From Solibacteraceae bacterium (GTDB taxonomy: Bacteria > Acidobacteriota > Terriglobia > Bryobacterales > Bryobacteraceae): a stretch of DNA of 64,000 nt. Below the pieces are notes generated by a model. That model had not been told where the DNA came from. It saw nothing but the letters and a program-made list of their open reading frames with translations, and did not search any database. The DNA lies in NCBI GenBank assembly GCA_021324015.1, contig JAJPJX010000143.1, forward strand, positions 25,560-89,559, written 5' to 3'. Made by a program: the position numbers and the translations under genes. Position 1 is the first letter of the stretch. Every line of letters begins with the position of its first letter. Shown piece after piece: positions 8,091 through 15,886 of the stretch.

Positions 8091-9806
8091 ATGCTGCAAA
8101 TCATCCGCAGTCCGAAAGTCTACGACGTAGTGGTCATTGGTTCCGGAGCCGGCGGCGGCACCGCCGTCCACGTGCTCACCAGCATGGGAATGAACGTGGC
8201 CCTGCTGGAGGCCGGCCCGATGCTCCACCCGCAGAAGGACTTCAAGGAGCACGTGCTGCCCTACGAGGTGGATCACCGCGGCGCGGGCGAACACGCCGAA
8301 CTGTATTTCGGGCGGCAGCAGTGGGGCTATTTCAGCGCGCCCAACGGCTATTGGGATATCAACGGCGAACCATACACGGTGGCGCCCGGCAACGAATTCC
8401 GCTGGTTTCGGTCCCGCATTCTGGGCGGCAGGACGAATCACTACGGGCGTATCTCGCTGCGCTTTTCCGACTACGACTTCAAACCCTACTCGACCGACGG
8501 GCTGGGCGACGATTGGCCCGTGACCTACGACGAGATCGCGCCTTACTACGACAAGGCCGAAGAATTCATCGGCGTGACGGGCACCAAAGAAGGCCTGCGC
8601 ACGGCCCCAGACGGAAAATTCCTGCCGCCCATCGCCCCGCGGGTGCACGAGGTGCTGGTGCAGAAGGCTTGCCAGCGGCTGAACATTCCGTGCATTCCGT
8701 CGCGCATGGCCATGCTCACCAAGTCCATTCACGGCCGTGCCGCCTGCCACTACTGCGGGCAGTGCGGGCGCGGCTGCCGTACGGCTTCGGCATATTCCTC
8801 CAGCCAGGCGCAGATCTTCCCCGCCATGAAGACCGGCAGGCTGGAAGTGTTCACCGGCGCCATGGCGCGCGAACTGGTGACCGACCCCAACACGGGCAAG
8901 GTGACCGCGGTGAACTACGTGGACAAGGCCACGCGCACGGACCAGCAGATCCGCTGCCGGGCGGTGGTGCTGGGGGCCAGCGCCTGCGAATCGGCGCGGC
9001 TGCTGCTGAATTCGAAATCGTCCCGGCATCCCAACGGGCTGGCGAATTCCTCCGGCGTGGTGGGCCGCTACCTGACCGACAGCGTGGGGTTCGGGCTGAG
9101 CGGTTACATTCCGGCCCTGGAAGGCCTGCCGCGGCATAATTCCGACGGCATCGGCGGGATGCACGTCTATATCCCCTGGTGGCTCTTCGACAAAAAGGAC
9201 AAGGAATTCCCGCGCGGCTACCACGTCGAGATCGGCGGCGGCTTCCACATGCCGCAACTGGGCAGCTTCCACGGCGTCTGCCGCAAGCACGAAGGCTACG
9301 GCCAGGTGTTGAAGGAAGCCGTGCTCAAAGGCTACGGCTGCACGGTGGGTTTCGCCGGACGCGGCGAGATGATCCCCAACGAGCACTCCTACTGCGAGAT
9401 CGACCCGGACCGCGTGGACGCCTACGGCATCCCGGTGCTGCGCTTCCATTTCCGCTGGAGCGAGCACGAGATCAGGCAGGCGCGGCACATGCGGGAGACC
9501 TTTACCCAGATCATCGAGACCATGGGCGGCAGGGTGCTGGGCCTGGCCAACCCGGAGCGGGAGAGCGAAGGCATCTCCACCGGCGGCACCATCATCCACG
9601 AAGCCGGCACCATCCGCATGGGAGACGACCCCAGGAAATCGGCGCTCAACAAGTACAGCCAGACGCACGACGTGCGGAACCTGTTCGTGGCGGACGCGGC
9701 TCCCTTCGTCAGCCAGCCGGACAAGAACGTGACGCTGAGCATCATCGCGTTCTCGTGGCGCATGTCGGAACACCTGGCCGAGGAGATGAGAAAAGGCAAT
9801 GTCTGA
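8091..9806 (+). CDS. GMC-family FAD-dependent sugar/alcohol dehydrogenase, catalytic subunit
   Basis: 571 residues. VYDVVVIGSGAGGGTAVHVL (about 9-28) is the FAD-binding Rossmann motif, followed by LLEAGP. ILGGRTNHYGRISLRF resembles the covalent or tight FAD contact segment of gluconate-dehydrogenase-type GMC proteins. HYCGQCGRGCRTASAYSS contains four cysteines, suggesting a small metal or Fe-S-like cluster as in fructose/glucose dehydrogenase large subunits. The C-terminus has HEAGTIRMGDDP and NLFVADAAPFVSQPDKNVTLSI, the standard GMC_oxred_C block with the catalytic His. It has no signal peptide and overlaps the next gene, which carries a Tat signal, by 8 nt, so it is probably exported piggyback. 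No cytochrome c subunit is adjacent. Confidence 0.9.
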   Translation: MLQIIRSPKVYDVVVIGSGAGGGTAVHVLTSMGMNVALLEAGPMLHPQKDFKEHVLPYEVDHRGAGEHAELYFGRQQWGYFSAPNGYWDINGEPYTVAPGNEFRWFRSRILGGRTNHYGRISLRFSDYDFKPYSTDGLGDDWPVTYDEIAPYYDKAEEFIGVTGTKEGLRTAPDGKFLPPIAPRVHEVLVQKACQRLNIPCIPSRMAMLTKSIHGRAACHYCGQCGRGCRTASAYSSSQAQIFPAMKTGRLEVFTGAMARELVTDPNTGKVTAVNYVDKATRTDQQIRCRAVVLGASACESARLLLNSKSSRHPNGLANSSGVVGRYLTDSVGFGLSGYIPALEGLPRHNSDGIGGMHVYIPWWLFDKKDKEFPRGYHVEIGGGFHMPQLGSFHGVCRKHEGYGQVLKEAVLKGYGCTVGFAGRGEMIPNEHSYCEIDPDRVDAYGIPVLRFHFRWSEHEIRQARHMRETFTQIIETMGGRVLGLANPERESEGISTGGTIIHEAGTIRMGDDPRKSALNKYSQTHDVRNLFVADAAPFVSQPDKNVTLSIIAFSWRMSEHLAEEMRKGNV

Positions 9807-10416
9807 CGAGAACCTGGACCTTTCCCGGCGCGACGCGCTGCGCAACCTCGGGATCACCCTGACCTTGACCACCGCGGGGGCGGGCGTGGTTTCGGCGCAG
9901 GACGCCGCCCACGTGCACCACCTGGTGACGCAGGAAAAGACCGCCGGGCCGTACCAGCCCAAGTGCTTCAACCCGCACGAATACGCCACTCTGCGCCGCC
10001 TGAGCGAGCTGATTATGCCGGCCGACGAGCACTCCAAGAGCGCGATCGAGGCCGGCGCGCCGGAGTTTATCGACCTGCTGGCCAGCCGCAACGACGAACT
10101 GGCGCACATCTACACCGGGGGGCTGGCCTGGCTGGACCAGGAGATCGAGCGGCGCCACGGCAGCACTTTCCTCGCCGCCGCGCCGGAGCAGCAGACGGCC
10201 ATGCTGGACCTGATCGCCTACCGCAAGAACGAGTCGCCGGAGCTGGGGCCGGGAATCCGCTTCTTCGCCTGGGTGCGCAACATGGTGGTGGACGCCTACT
10301 TCACCAGCAAGATCGGCATGGACTACCTGGGCTTCATGGGTAACGGCGCCATGTCGCACTTCAGCGTCCCCCAGGCGGCCATCGACTACGCGCTCAAGCG
10401 CAGCCCGCTGGCGTAG
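9799..10416 (+). CDS. Gluconate 2-dehydrogenase subunit 3-like small subunit with Tat signal
   Basis: 205 residues. DLSRRDALRNLGITLTLTTAGAGVVSAQ is a twin-arginine signal. The mature region has FNPHEYATLRRLSELIMPADEHSKSAIEAGAPEFIDLLAS and FLAAAPEQQTAMLDLIAYRK, the classic pattern of gluconate 2-dehydrogenase subunit 3, then FFAWVRNMVVDAYFTSKIGMDYLGFMGN. This subunit chaperones and co-exports the FAD subunit encoded just upstream (8-nt overlap). Together they would form a periplasmic sugar or polyol dehydrogenase; the electron acceptor is not encoded here. Confidence 0.9.
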   Translation: MSDENLDLSRRDALRNLGITLTLTTAGAGVVSAQDAAHVHHLVTQEKTAGPYQPKCFNPHEYATLRRLSELIMPADEHSKSAIEAGAPEFIDLLASRNDELAHIYTGGLAWLDQEIERRHGSTFLAAAPEQQTAMLDLIAYRKNESPELGPGIRFFAWVRNMVVDAYFTSKIGMDYLGFMGNGAMSHFSVPQAAIDYALKRSPLA

Positions 10417-10422
10417 CCGCGG

Positions 10423-12039
10423 CTACCCCACCAGCGCCTCGGACCGCGCGTCCACGTCCACCAGCTCCGGCTGCTCTTCCAGCGGAACCGAAAACGCGCG
10501 CTCGATCCTTTCGCGATACACGGGGCCGGAGTTGTACGTGCAGAACGGATAGATCCTGCCGTCGGGCGCGGCGTAGTGGATCACGCAGCGCTTCACCCGT
10601 TCCACGTCGTAGTTGTAGGCGTCCATGAAATGCATGCCGGCTACCATCAGGGTGCGGTAGGTGAAGCCCTGCCGTTCCTTCTCCCCGCGGCCGTAACGCT
10701 TGTCGGTGAAACCTTGCAGAGTCTGCAGAAACTTGGTGAAGGTCAGCCCCTCGGGCGCCTTCTCCTGGTGAAAATGCTTGCGCAGCAGGTTCCAGGTCTG
10801 GATCTTGGTGAAAAACTTCACCCGCTGCCGGCCGGCCTTGCGGGCCATCAGATCCATTTCCTGGAGCATGGGTCCCACGTCCACAAAACGCGTCACCGGC
10901 ACGGCCCGGCGCTGCTGGTCCACGAACAGGTAAGTCCCCAGCGAGCAGTGCGGGTGCGGCGTCAGGTGTGTGGTCAGTTCCCCGCGCAGCGCGCTCAGCA
11001 GCTTGGAAAACGGCGTCACGCAGGAAAGCGGAAACCAGTCTTCGTAGACGTTGCAGATCCCGGTCTGATCCTCGACGGCGTGCGCGAAATCGGAAAGCGT
11101 GAAGCGCTTGGCCTCCAGTTCCCGGCGCGCGATGCGCCCCGTGAAGGCCACCGGCTGGAAGCTGATGCCGCTCACGCAGTCGATATTCTCCAGCGCCAGC
11201 CGCAGCATGTCCCCTACCTGGTGGTCGTTCACGCCCTTCACGATGGTGGGCACGAACACGATCTTCAGCCCCGCGCGGCGCACGTTTTCGATGCACTTCA
11301 ACTTCTTCTCCCACAGGGGCTCGCCGCGCGTGCGCCGGTACACCTCGTCGCACACCCCGTCGAATTGCAGGTACAAGGTGTGCAGTCCCGCCTCTTTGGC
11401 CTGGCAGGCGAACTCCAGGTTGGTGAATTTGATGCCGTTGGTGGCCGCCTGCAGGTGCGAGAAGCCCATCTCCCGGGCCAGCCGCAGCACGTCCAGAAAT
11501 CGCGGATAGATGGTCGGCTCGCCGCCGGAGAACTGCACGATCCGCCCGGCCACCGGCCGCTCGTCGCGCAGCGCTTGCAGCATGCCGCGCACCTGCTCGA
11601 AGTCCGGCTCGTAGAGGTAGCCCGCGGCGTTGGCGTTGGCGAAGCATACCGGACAGGTCAGGTTGCAGCGGTTAGTCAGGTCGATATTGGCCAGCCCTGT
11701 GTGGCTGGTGTGCAGGGAGCACAGGCCGCAGTCGTGCGGGCAACGCCGCGCATCCGCGACCGCCGGATTCTCCAGCCCGCGGCTGTCGCCGAAGGTCCAT
11801 TCCTCCATCTTGCGATACAGCCGGGCATCCGAGAAGACGATGTCGCGGAAGGCGCCGTGGAGCGGGCAGCTTTTCTCCATAACCACGCGGCCGTCCTCCT
11901 CGAACAGGCGGGCGGCAATCAACTGCGTGCACTCCGGGCACAGCGACTCGGTGGTCCGGGGGAGACCCTTCGCGATCGGTGTGATGGGCGCTCCCGTATA
12001 GGTAGTTTCAGGCTGTAATATCTGAAAGACGCCGGCCAT
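10423..12039 (-). CDS. Tes-like (tetraether synthase-type) radical SAM protein
   Basis: 538 residues from the ATG at 12039 (an in-frame ATG at 12048 lies inside the -10 element). Tes couples the tails of two lipids by forming a C-C bond between sp3 carbons. Cysteine groups match the Tes plan: an N-terminal cluster with CPEC (Cys34, Cys37) and CPLHG (Cys58), a second with CPHDCGLC (100, 104, 107), then the radical SAM motif CNLTCPVC (125, 129, 132). VQFSGGEPTI is the SAM-binding GGE motif. A further Cys pair lies near the C-terminus (CVIHYAAPDGRIYPFC). The gene is downstream of, and transcribed in the same direction as, the related gene at 12208, but separated from it by a terminator. Assignment is from memory of archaeal Tes; other Tes-like substrates are possible. 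Confidence 0.8.
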   Translation of the reverse strand: MAGVFQILQPETTYTGAPITPIAKGLPRTTESLCPECTQLIAARLFEEDGRVVMEKSCPLHGAFRDIVFSDARLYRKMEEWTFGDSRGLENPAVADARRCPHDCGLCSLHTSHTGLANIDLTNRCNLTCPVCFANANAAGYLYEPDFEQVRGMLQALRDERPVAGRIVQFSGGEPTIYPRFLDVLRLAREMGFSHLQAATNGIKFTNLEFACQAKEAGLHTLYLQFDGVCDEVYRRTRGEPLWEKKLKCIENVRRAGLKIVFVPTIVKGVNDHQVGDMLRLALENIDCVSGISFQPVAFTGRIARRELEAKRFTLSDFAHAVEDQTGICNVYEDWFPLSCVTPFSKLLSALRGELTTHLTPHPHCSLGTYLFVDQQRRAVPVTRFVDVGPMLQEMDLMARKAGRQRVKFFTKIQTWNLLRKHFHQEKAPEGLTFTKFLQTLQGFTDKRYGRGEKERQGFTYRTLMVAGMHFMDAYNYDVERVKRCVIHYAAPDGRIYPFCTYNSGPVYRERIERAFSVPLEEQPELVDVDARSEALVG

Positions 12040-12046
12040 GGTGTCC

Positions 12047-12052
12047 ATTCTA
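12047..12052 (-). promoter_or_regulatory. -10 hexamer of the first Tes-like gene
   Basis: TAGAAT on the minus strand lies 7 nt before the ATG at 12039 and overlaps the alternative ATG at 12048. This favours 12039 as the start on a leaderless mRNA. It is downstream of the 12143-12180 terminator, so the gene appears to have its own promoter. Confidence 0.5.
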
Positions 12053-12142
12053 GGCGCCGCCGTCCCAAGAACAGTACAATCAGGTGCCGAACGGTGAAAA
12101 TTGAGAGTTGTACGGCGCCGTTTGGGGGATGAAAGGAGAAAG

Positions 12143-12180
12143 CAAAAAAATGGGCCGCCGGCTTGCTTTCCCGGCGGCCC
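12143..12180 (-). terminator. Rho-independent terminator after the 12208-14307 gene
   Basis: A perfect 10-bp GC stem (GGGCCGCCGG / CCGGCGGCCC at 12152-12161 and 12171-12180) with a 9-nt loop. On the minus strand the stem is followed by a run of seven T. It starts 28 nt past the stop codon. Confidence 0.9.
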
Positions 12181-12207
12181 TAGGTTGTTTGTGGCTTTGA
12201 GACTTGC

Positions 12208-14307
12208 TTAATCTCCGAAAGAACCGACCTCTTCCCGGACTTCGGTGCGCTCCTCGGCCTTGGGAGCCGCGGGCTGTAACTGCACCAGGGCCGGAGCGGG
12301 AGCCTCTTTCAAAACGTGTTCGCGGTACAGCTTTGCCATGCGCGCGTCCTCCTCGGCCTGCTTCTGCTTCAGGGCCCGGGCGCGCAGCTTTTCCTCGCGC
12401 GCCGTCTTGGCGATGCCCAGCTCGTCCAGGTCGTGCTGTACCTCTTTGGTCACGATCTCGTCGCGCAGCAGCAGGCGGTGTTCCGTGCTGGCCAACTGCA
12501 CCTTCTTGCCCCCGGCGAAGATCTCATGCCGCCCGTGCTCTTCGTACCACTTCGTGAGCGTGGCGGTCATGTGCATCTTCTCCACGATGTTCCGCCAGCC
12601 TATGCCCGTGTTGTAGGCGCAGAAGGAAATCTCTCCCTGCTGCGTGGCGTACGGGATAATGCACTGCTCGGTGCGCCGGAAATCGTAGTTGAACAAGTCC
12701 TGGAACCACATGCCCGCGATGAACAGGAAGTTCCAGCGGTCGCGGCGGCGGATCTCAATGTCTTCCAGGCTGCGGTCCGCGCCCACCTTGCCGTAGCTCT
12801 TGCCGGTGGCGCCGAAGGTCTTGTCGAACTTCCTCAGCAGGTCGGTGAGCTTGAAGTGCGTGGGCGCCTGGAAGGGATCGTAGTTGCGCGCCAGCGACAG
12901 GGCCATGCCCAGGATGGAGAGCCACTTGCCGCGGGCGGCGTCGTTCACCCGCGCCACGTCCCGCGCCAGCCGGTCGGCATTCAGGAACGCAGTCACCGGG
13001 GCGGATTCCCTGGTCTCCTTGTCCACCATTACGGCCATGCCCACGCCGCAGTTGGGATGGCACCCGCAGCTCAACTGGCCCCAGGTCGCCTGCGGGCCGT
13101 GCACCAGGTCGCTCCAGTCGGAGAAGGTGCTGATGAACGAAATCGGGAACCAGTCGCGCGCCGGCTCGCCCAGCCCGGTCTGCTTCTTCACGTCGTGGGC
13201 CAGGTGCGAGAGGGTGTAGCGCTGCGCCGTGCGCCGTTCGTCGGTGATGGCCTCGTCCCGGCCCGTGAAGGACACCGGCTGGAACGACAGGAACGGGATC
13301 TTCTTGGGGTTGTCCAGCGCGAACTGGACAATGCGGCCCACCTGCTCGTTGTTGATGCCGTTGATGATGGTGATCACCGGGATGATGTCCACGCCGTGCG
13401 TGTGCAGGTTCTCGATGGCCCGCAGCTTCACGTCGAACAGGTTGCCCACCTTGCGGTGCGCGTTGGCGGCGTTGCCGATGCCGTCAAACTGGAGGTAGGC
13501 GTACCGCAGGCCGGCTTCCGCCGCCTCCCGGCAGAATTCCGGGCTCTTGGCGAACTCGATGCCGTTGGTGGCCGCCTGCACGCTGGTGTAGCCCACCTTC
13601 CGCGAGTAGCGCACCGCATCCAGGAAGTACGGCGAAATGGTCGGCTCGCCGCCCGAAAACTGCACCGACATCTGCCGCCGCGGCTTGATCGAAATGGCGT
13701 TGTCCAGCAGCGTCTTGATGTCGTCCCAGGTCAACTCGTGCACGAAGCCCACCTGGTTGGCGTCCATGAAGCACGGGTCACACATCATGTTGCAACGGTT
13801 GGTCAGGTCCACCGTGAGCACCGAACCGCGCCCGTGGGTGATGGTGCTGGAGCCGTGGTTGTGCAGCTTTTCGTCGTTGTGCGCACGGATGTCGCGCCCC
13901 GGAAACACGGACTCCAGGTGCTTGAAGAAAGCCGTGTCGATGGACATCACGTCCTCGAAGTGGCCGTGCACCGGGCAGTCCTTCACCATCAGGATCTTGC
14001 CGTCGCGTTCGATGATCTTGGCCTTGATCTCGCCGGCCTTTTCGTTCAGCAGCACCGAGAGCGGTTTCTTGCCGTCCAGGATCTCTTTCCGGATCTCCGG
14101 CACGCAGCGCGGGCACAGCGAGTCGGTCTCGCGCGGCCACCCCAGGGGAGGCTTCGTTTTCTGATAGGACTTCAGCAGCGGCTTATCCGACCATTGCGGA
14201 GTAAACGAAGGATTCTGACGGATCTGGTTCGCCTTGTCGAAGACGGTCCAGGCCGCCTGCGCGACATAGGTCATCGCTTTTTCTACGTATTTGATCGGCT
14301 TGTGCAT
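12208..14307 (-). CDS. Second Tes/membrane-spanning-lipid-synthase-like radical SAM protein
   Basis: 699 residues from the ATG at 14307, preceded by GAGGAG and AGAAGAG; a TATACT hexamer at 14417-14422 would give a leader of about 100 nt. The N-terminus has SLCPRC (Cys65, Cys68) and DCPVHG (Cys111) as in the neighbour. The radical SAM motif is CNMMCDPC (172, 176, 179) and the GGE motif is VQFSGGEPTISPYF. The CPHDCGLC-type middle cluster of the neighbour is missing: there is no Cys between 111 and 172. Later it has a CGCHPNC group and CIIPYATQQGEISFC. A long charged, Lys/Ala/Glu-rich C-terminal tail of about 90 residues is absent from the neighbour. Likely role: forming membrane-spanning lipids such as iso-diabolic acid; this is inference from the family. 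Confidence 0.75.
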   Translation of the reverse strand: MHKPIKYVEKAMTYVAQAAWTVFDKANQIRQNPSFTPQWSDKPLLKSYQKTKPPLGWPRETDSLCPRCVPEIRKEILDGKKPLSVLLNEKAGEIKAKIIERDGKILMVKDCPVHGHFEDVMSIDTAFFKHLESVFPGRDIRAHNDEKLHNHGSSTITHGRGSVLTVDLTNRCNMMCDPCFMDANQVGFVHELTWDDIKTLLDNAISIKPRRQMSVQFSGGEPTISPYFLDAVRYSRKVGYTSVQAATNGIEFAKSPEFCREAAEAGLRYAYLQFDGIGNAANAHRKVGNLFDVKLRAIENLHTHGVDIIPVITIINGINNEQVGRIVQFALDNPKKIPFLSFQPVSFTGRDEAITDERRTAQRYTLSHLAHDVKKQTGLGEPARDWFPISFISTFSDWSDLVHGPQATWGQLSCGCHPNCGVGMAVMVDKETRESAPVTAFLNADRLARDVARVNDAARGKWLSILGMALSLARNYDPFQAPTHFKLTDLLRKFDKTFGATGKSYGKVGADRSLEDIEIRRRDRWNFLFIAGMWFQDLFNYDFRRTEQCIIPYATQQGEISFCAYNTGIGWRNIVEKMHMTATLTKWYEEHGRHEIFAGGKKVQLASTEHRLLLRDEIVTKEVQHDLDELGIAKTAREEKLRARALKQKQAEEDARMAKLYREHVLKEAPAPALVQLQPAAPKAEERTEVREEVGSFGD

Positions 14308-14611
14308 CTCTTCTGTGACTCCTCGTGGGTTGCGCAGCTTCCCCAGCAATCTCTCCGAGTGAACGGGAACGACAGCCTCACACCTTTGCGGACCTTCGCA
14401 ACCGGTGTGATGAGTCAGTATAGTGAATCTCCGCGGACGGGTGCCATGAATAGGAATTAAACTGTTGATTTCTTTGGTTGTATGGCGACATCGGGGGTTG
14501 AACGGCAGTTTTCCCGGGCTGAGCGGTGGCTCGGTTCTAGCCCGTTGAAACACAGTCACTTACGAAGCAGAAGTCCGGTTTCGAACAGATTTCCCCGCCG
14601 CGCGGTTCGGG

Positions 14612-14617
14612 TACACT
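14612..14617 (+). promoter_or_regulatory. Putative -10 hexamer upstream of queG
   Basis: TACACT followed by a 6-nt gap and then ATC at 14624, where homology to QueG begins. The geometry matches other start-proximal -10 boxes in this window but the start codon is non-canonical. Confidence 0.35.
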
Positions 14618-14623
14618 GGGACC

Positions 14624-15691
14624 ATCGGCGCGTTTCCGGATTCGGAGAGCATCAAACGGCTGGCCCGCGAGTGCGGTTTTGATCTGGCCGGAGTGGCCCC
14701 CGCCACACCCCTCCCCGAAAGCGCGTACTATCCCGCATGGGTAGCCGCCGGCTATGCCGCCGAAATGGGCTACCTCACCGGCCGGCGCGCGGAGGTGCGC
14801 GGCGATCCCCGCCGCCTGATGGCCTCCGCGCAATCGGTCATTTGCGTGGGCAAGCTGTACAACACTCCGCTGCCGTATTCCACCGCGTTCACGGACGCGG
14901 AATTGGGCTGGATTTCGCGCTACGCCTGGGGCGACGACTACCACGATGTGCTACGCGAGGGGCTGCGGCGGCTGGCCGTGCGCCTCATGGAGGCTTCCGC
15001 CGAGCCCTTCGAGTGGAAAATCTGCGTGGACACAGCGCCCCTGCTCGAGCGGGCCTACGCGCGGCACGCCGGCCTGGGCTGGATCGGTAAGAACACCTGC
15101 CTGATTCACCAGGGCATGGGCTCCTGGTTCTTCCTGGGGGAACTGCTGGTTTCGTTCGCGGCCGAACCGGACCGGCCGCCGCCGGACCGCTGCGGTTCCT
15201 GCACGCACTGCATCGACGCCTGCCCCACCCAGGCCCTGGTGCCCACCGGCCGGCCCGGAGGTCCCCCCTATGCGCTCGATTCAGGCCGCTGCATTTCGTA
15301 TTTCACCATCGAGTTGCGCGGCACCATCCCCGCGGAGATCCGCGCCGGCGTGGGCGCGCAGGTCTTCGGGTGCGATATCTGCCAGGACGTCTGCCCCTGG
15401 AACCGCCGCGCGCCGGTCACCTCCGATCCCGCCTTCGCCGTGCGCCTGTCCGCGCCGCCGCTCGAGCGCCTGGCAGCCCTCTCGGAGGAAGACTTTCGCG
15501 CCTTGTTCCGGAACAGCCCGGTCGAGCGGGCGCGCTACCGCGGCTTCCTGCGCAACGTCGCGGTGGCCATGGGCAACGCGCGCATGGAGAAGTTCCGTCC
15601 CGCCCTCGAGCGCCTGGCCGCCTCGCCGGATCCCCTGGTCGCCGAACACGCCCGCTGGGCGCTGGAGCAACTGGCTAGCGATCCATCGTAA
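14624..15691 (+). CDS. queG: Epoxyqueuosine reductase QueG
   Basis: QueG reduces epoxyqueuosine to queuosine in tRNA wobble positions, using cobalamin and two 4Fe-4S clusters. CGSCTHCIDACPTQAL and CDICQDVCPWNRR are the two ferredoxin-type cluster motifs, and HAGLGWIGKNTCLIH is the QueG signature. The C-terminus has HEAT-like repeats (EHARWALEQLA). The first ATG/GTG/TTG in frame is GTG at 14693, yet clear family sequence (SESIKRLARECGFDLAGVAPA) starts upstream and the frame is open from 14549. I therefore start at ATC 14624; a sequencing error or a rare start codon is implied. From 14693 the protein would be 332 residues and lack its first helix. Confidence 0.9.
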   Translation: MGAFPDSESIKRLARECGFDLAGVAPATPLPESAYYPAWVAAGYAAEMGYLTGRRAEVRGDPRRLMASAQSVICVGKLYNTPLPYSTAFTDAELGWISRYAWGDDYHDVLREGLRRLAVRLMEASAEPFEWKICVDTAPLLERAYARHAGLGWIGKNTCLIHQGMGSWFFLGELLVSFAAEPDRPPPDRCGSCTHCIDACPTQALVPTGRPGGPPYALDSGRCISYFTIELRGTIPAEIRAGVGAQVFGCDICQDVCPWNRRAPVTSDPAFAVRLSAPPLERLAALSEEDFRALFRNSPVERARYRGFLRNVAVAMGNARMEKFRPALERLAASPDPLVAEHARWALEQLASDPS

Positions 15692-15791
15692 GCACGACGC
15701 GAAACGCGCTCCAGCCGGAAAAGTTCGTTTCGGGAGCGTACGCCCGCAAGGCCAGCGGCTCCGGCGAACCGATGGAGGTTCCTGGAAAGAT

Positions 15792-15878
15792 GTCACTGTG
15801 GCAGACGCCGCAGGGTTGGACCCTGATCCGCACCGCTCTTGGACCGGGCTCGGGAGTTTCGCGTTTCCACGATCTCAA
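15792..15878 (-). pseudogene. Relic of a zinc-type alcohol dehydrogenase N-terminus
   Basis: On the minus strand the frame reads RETPEPGPRAVRIRVQ followed directly by PCGVCHSD, which is the N-terminal strand and first catalytic-zinc site of medium-chain alcohol dehydrogenases. Nothing recognisable as the rest of the enzyme follows; the frame continues to a stop at 15675 with unrelated sequence and runs into the 3' end of queG. The piece sits in the 195-nt gap between queG and the DUF4038 gene. It is best read as a leftover of a deleted gene. Confidence 0.5.
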
Positions 15879-15886
15879 ACGGGCTT

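Noticed and set aside
9799..10416. Three-subunit gluconate dehydrogenase with cytochrome subunit
   Set aside because: No CxxCH protein is encoded next to the two subunits; the gene after them is on the opposite strand.
15792..15878. CGVCH at this site as a heme-binding cytochrome c motif
   Set aside because: The residues before it (EPGPRAVRIRVQ) and the following SD are those of zinc alcohol dehydrogenase; no signal peptide or cytochrome fold surrounds it.
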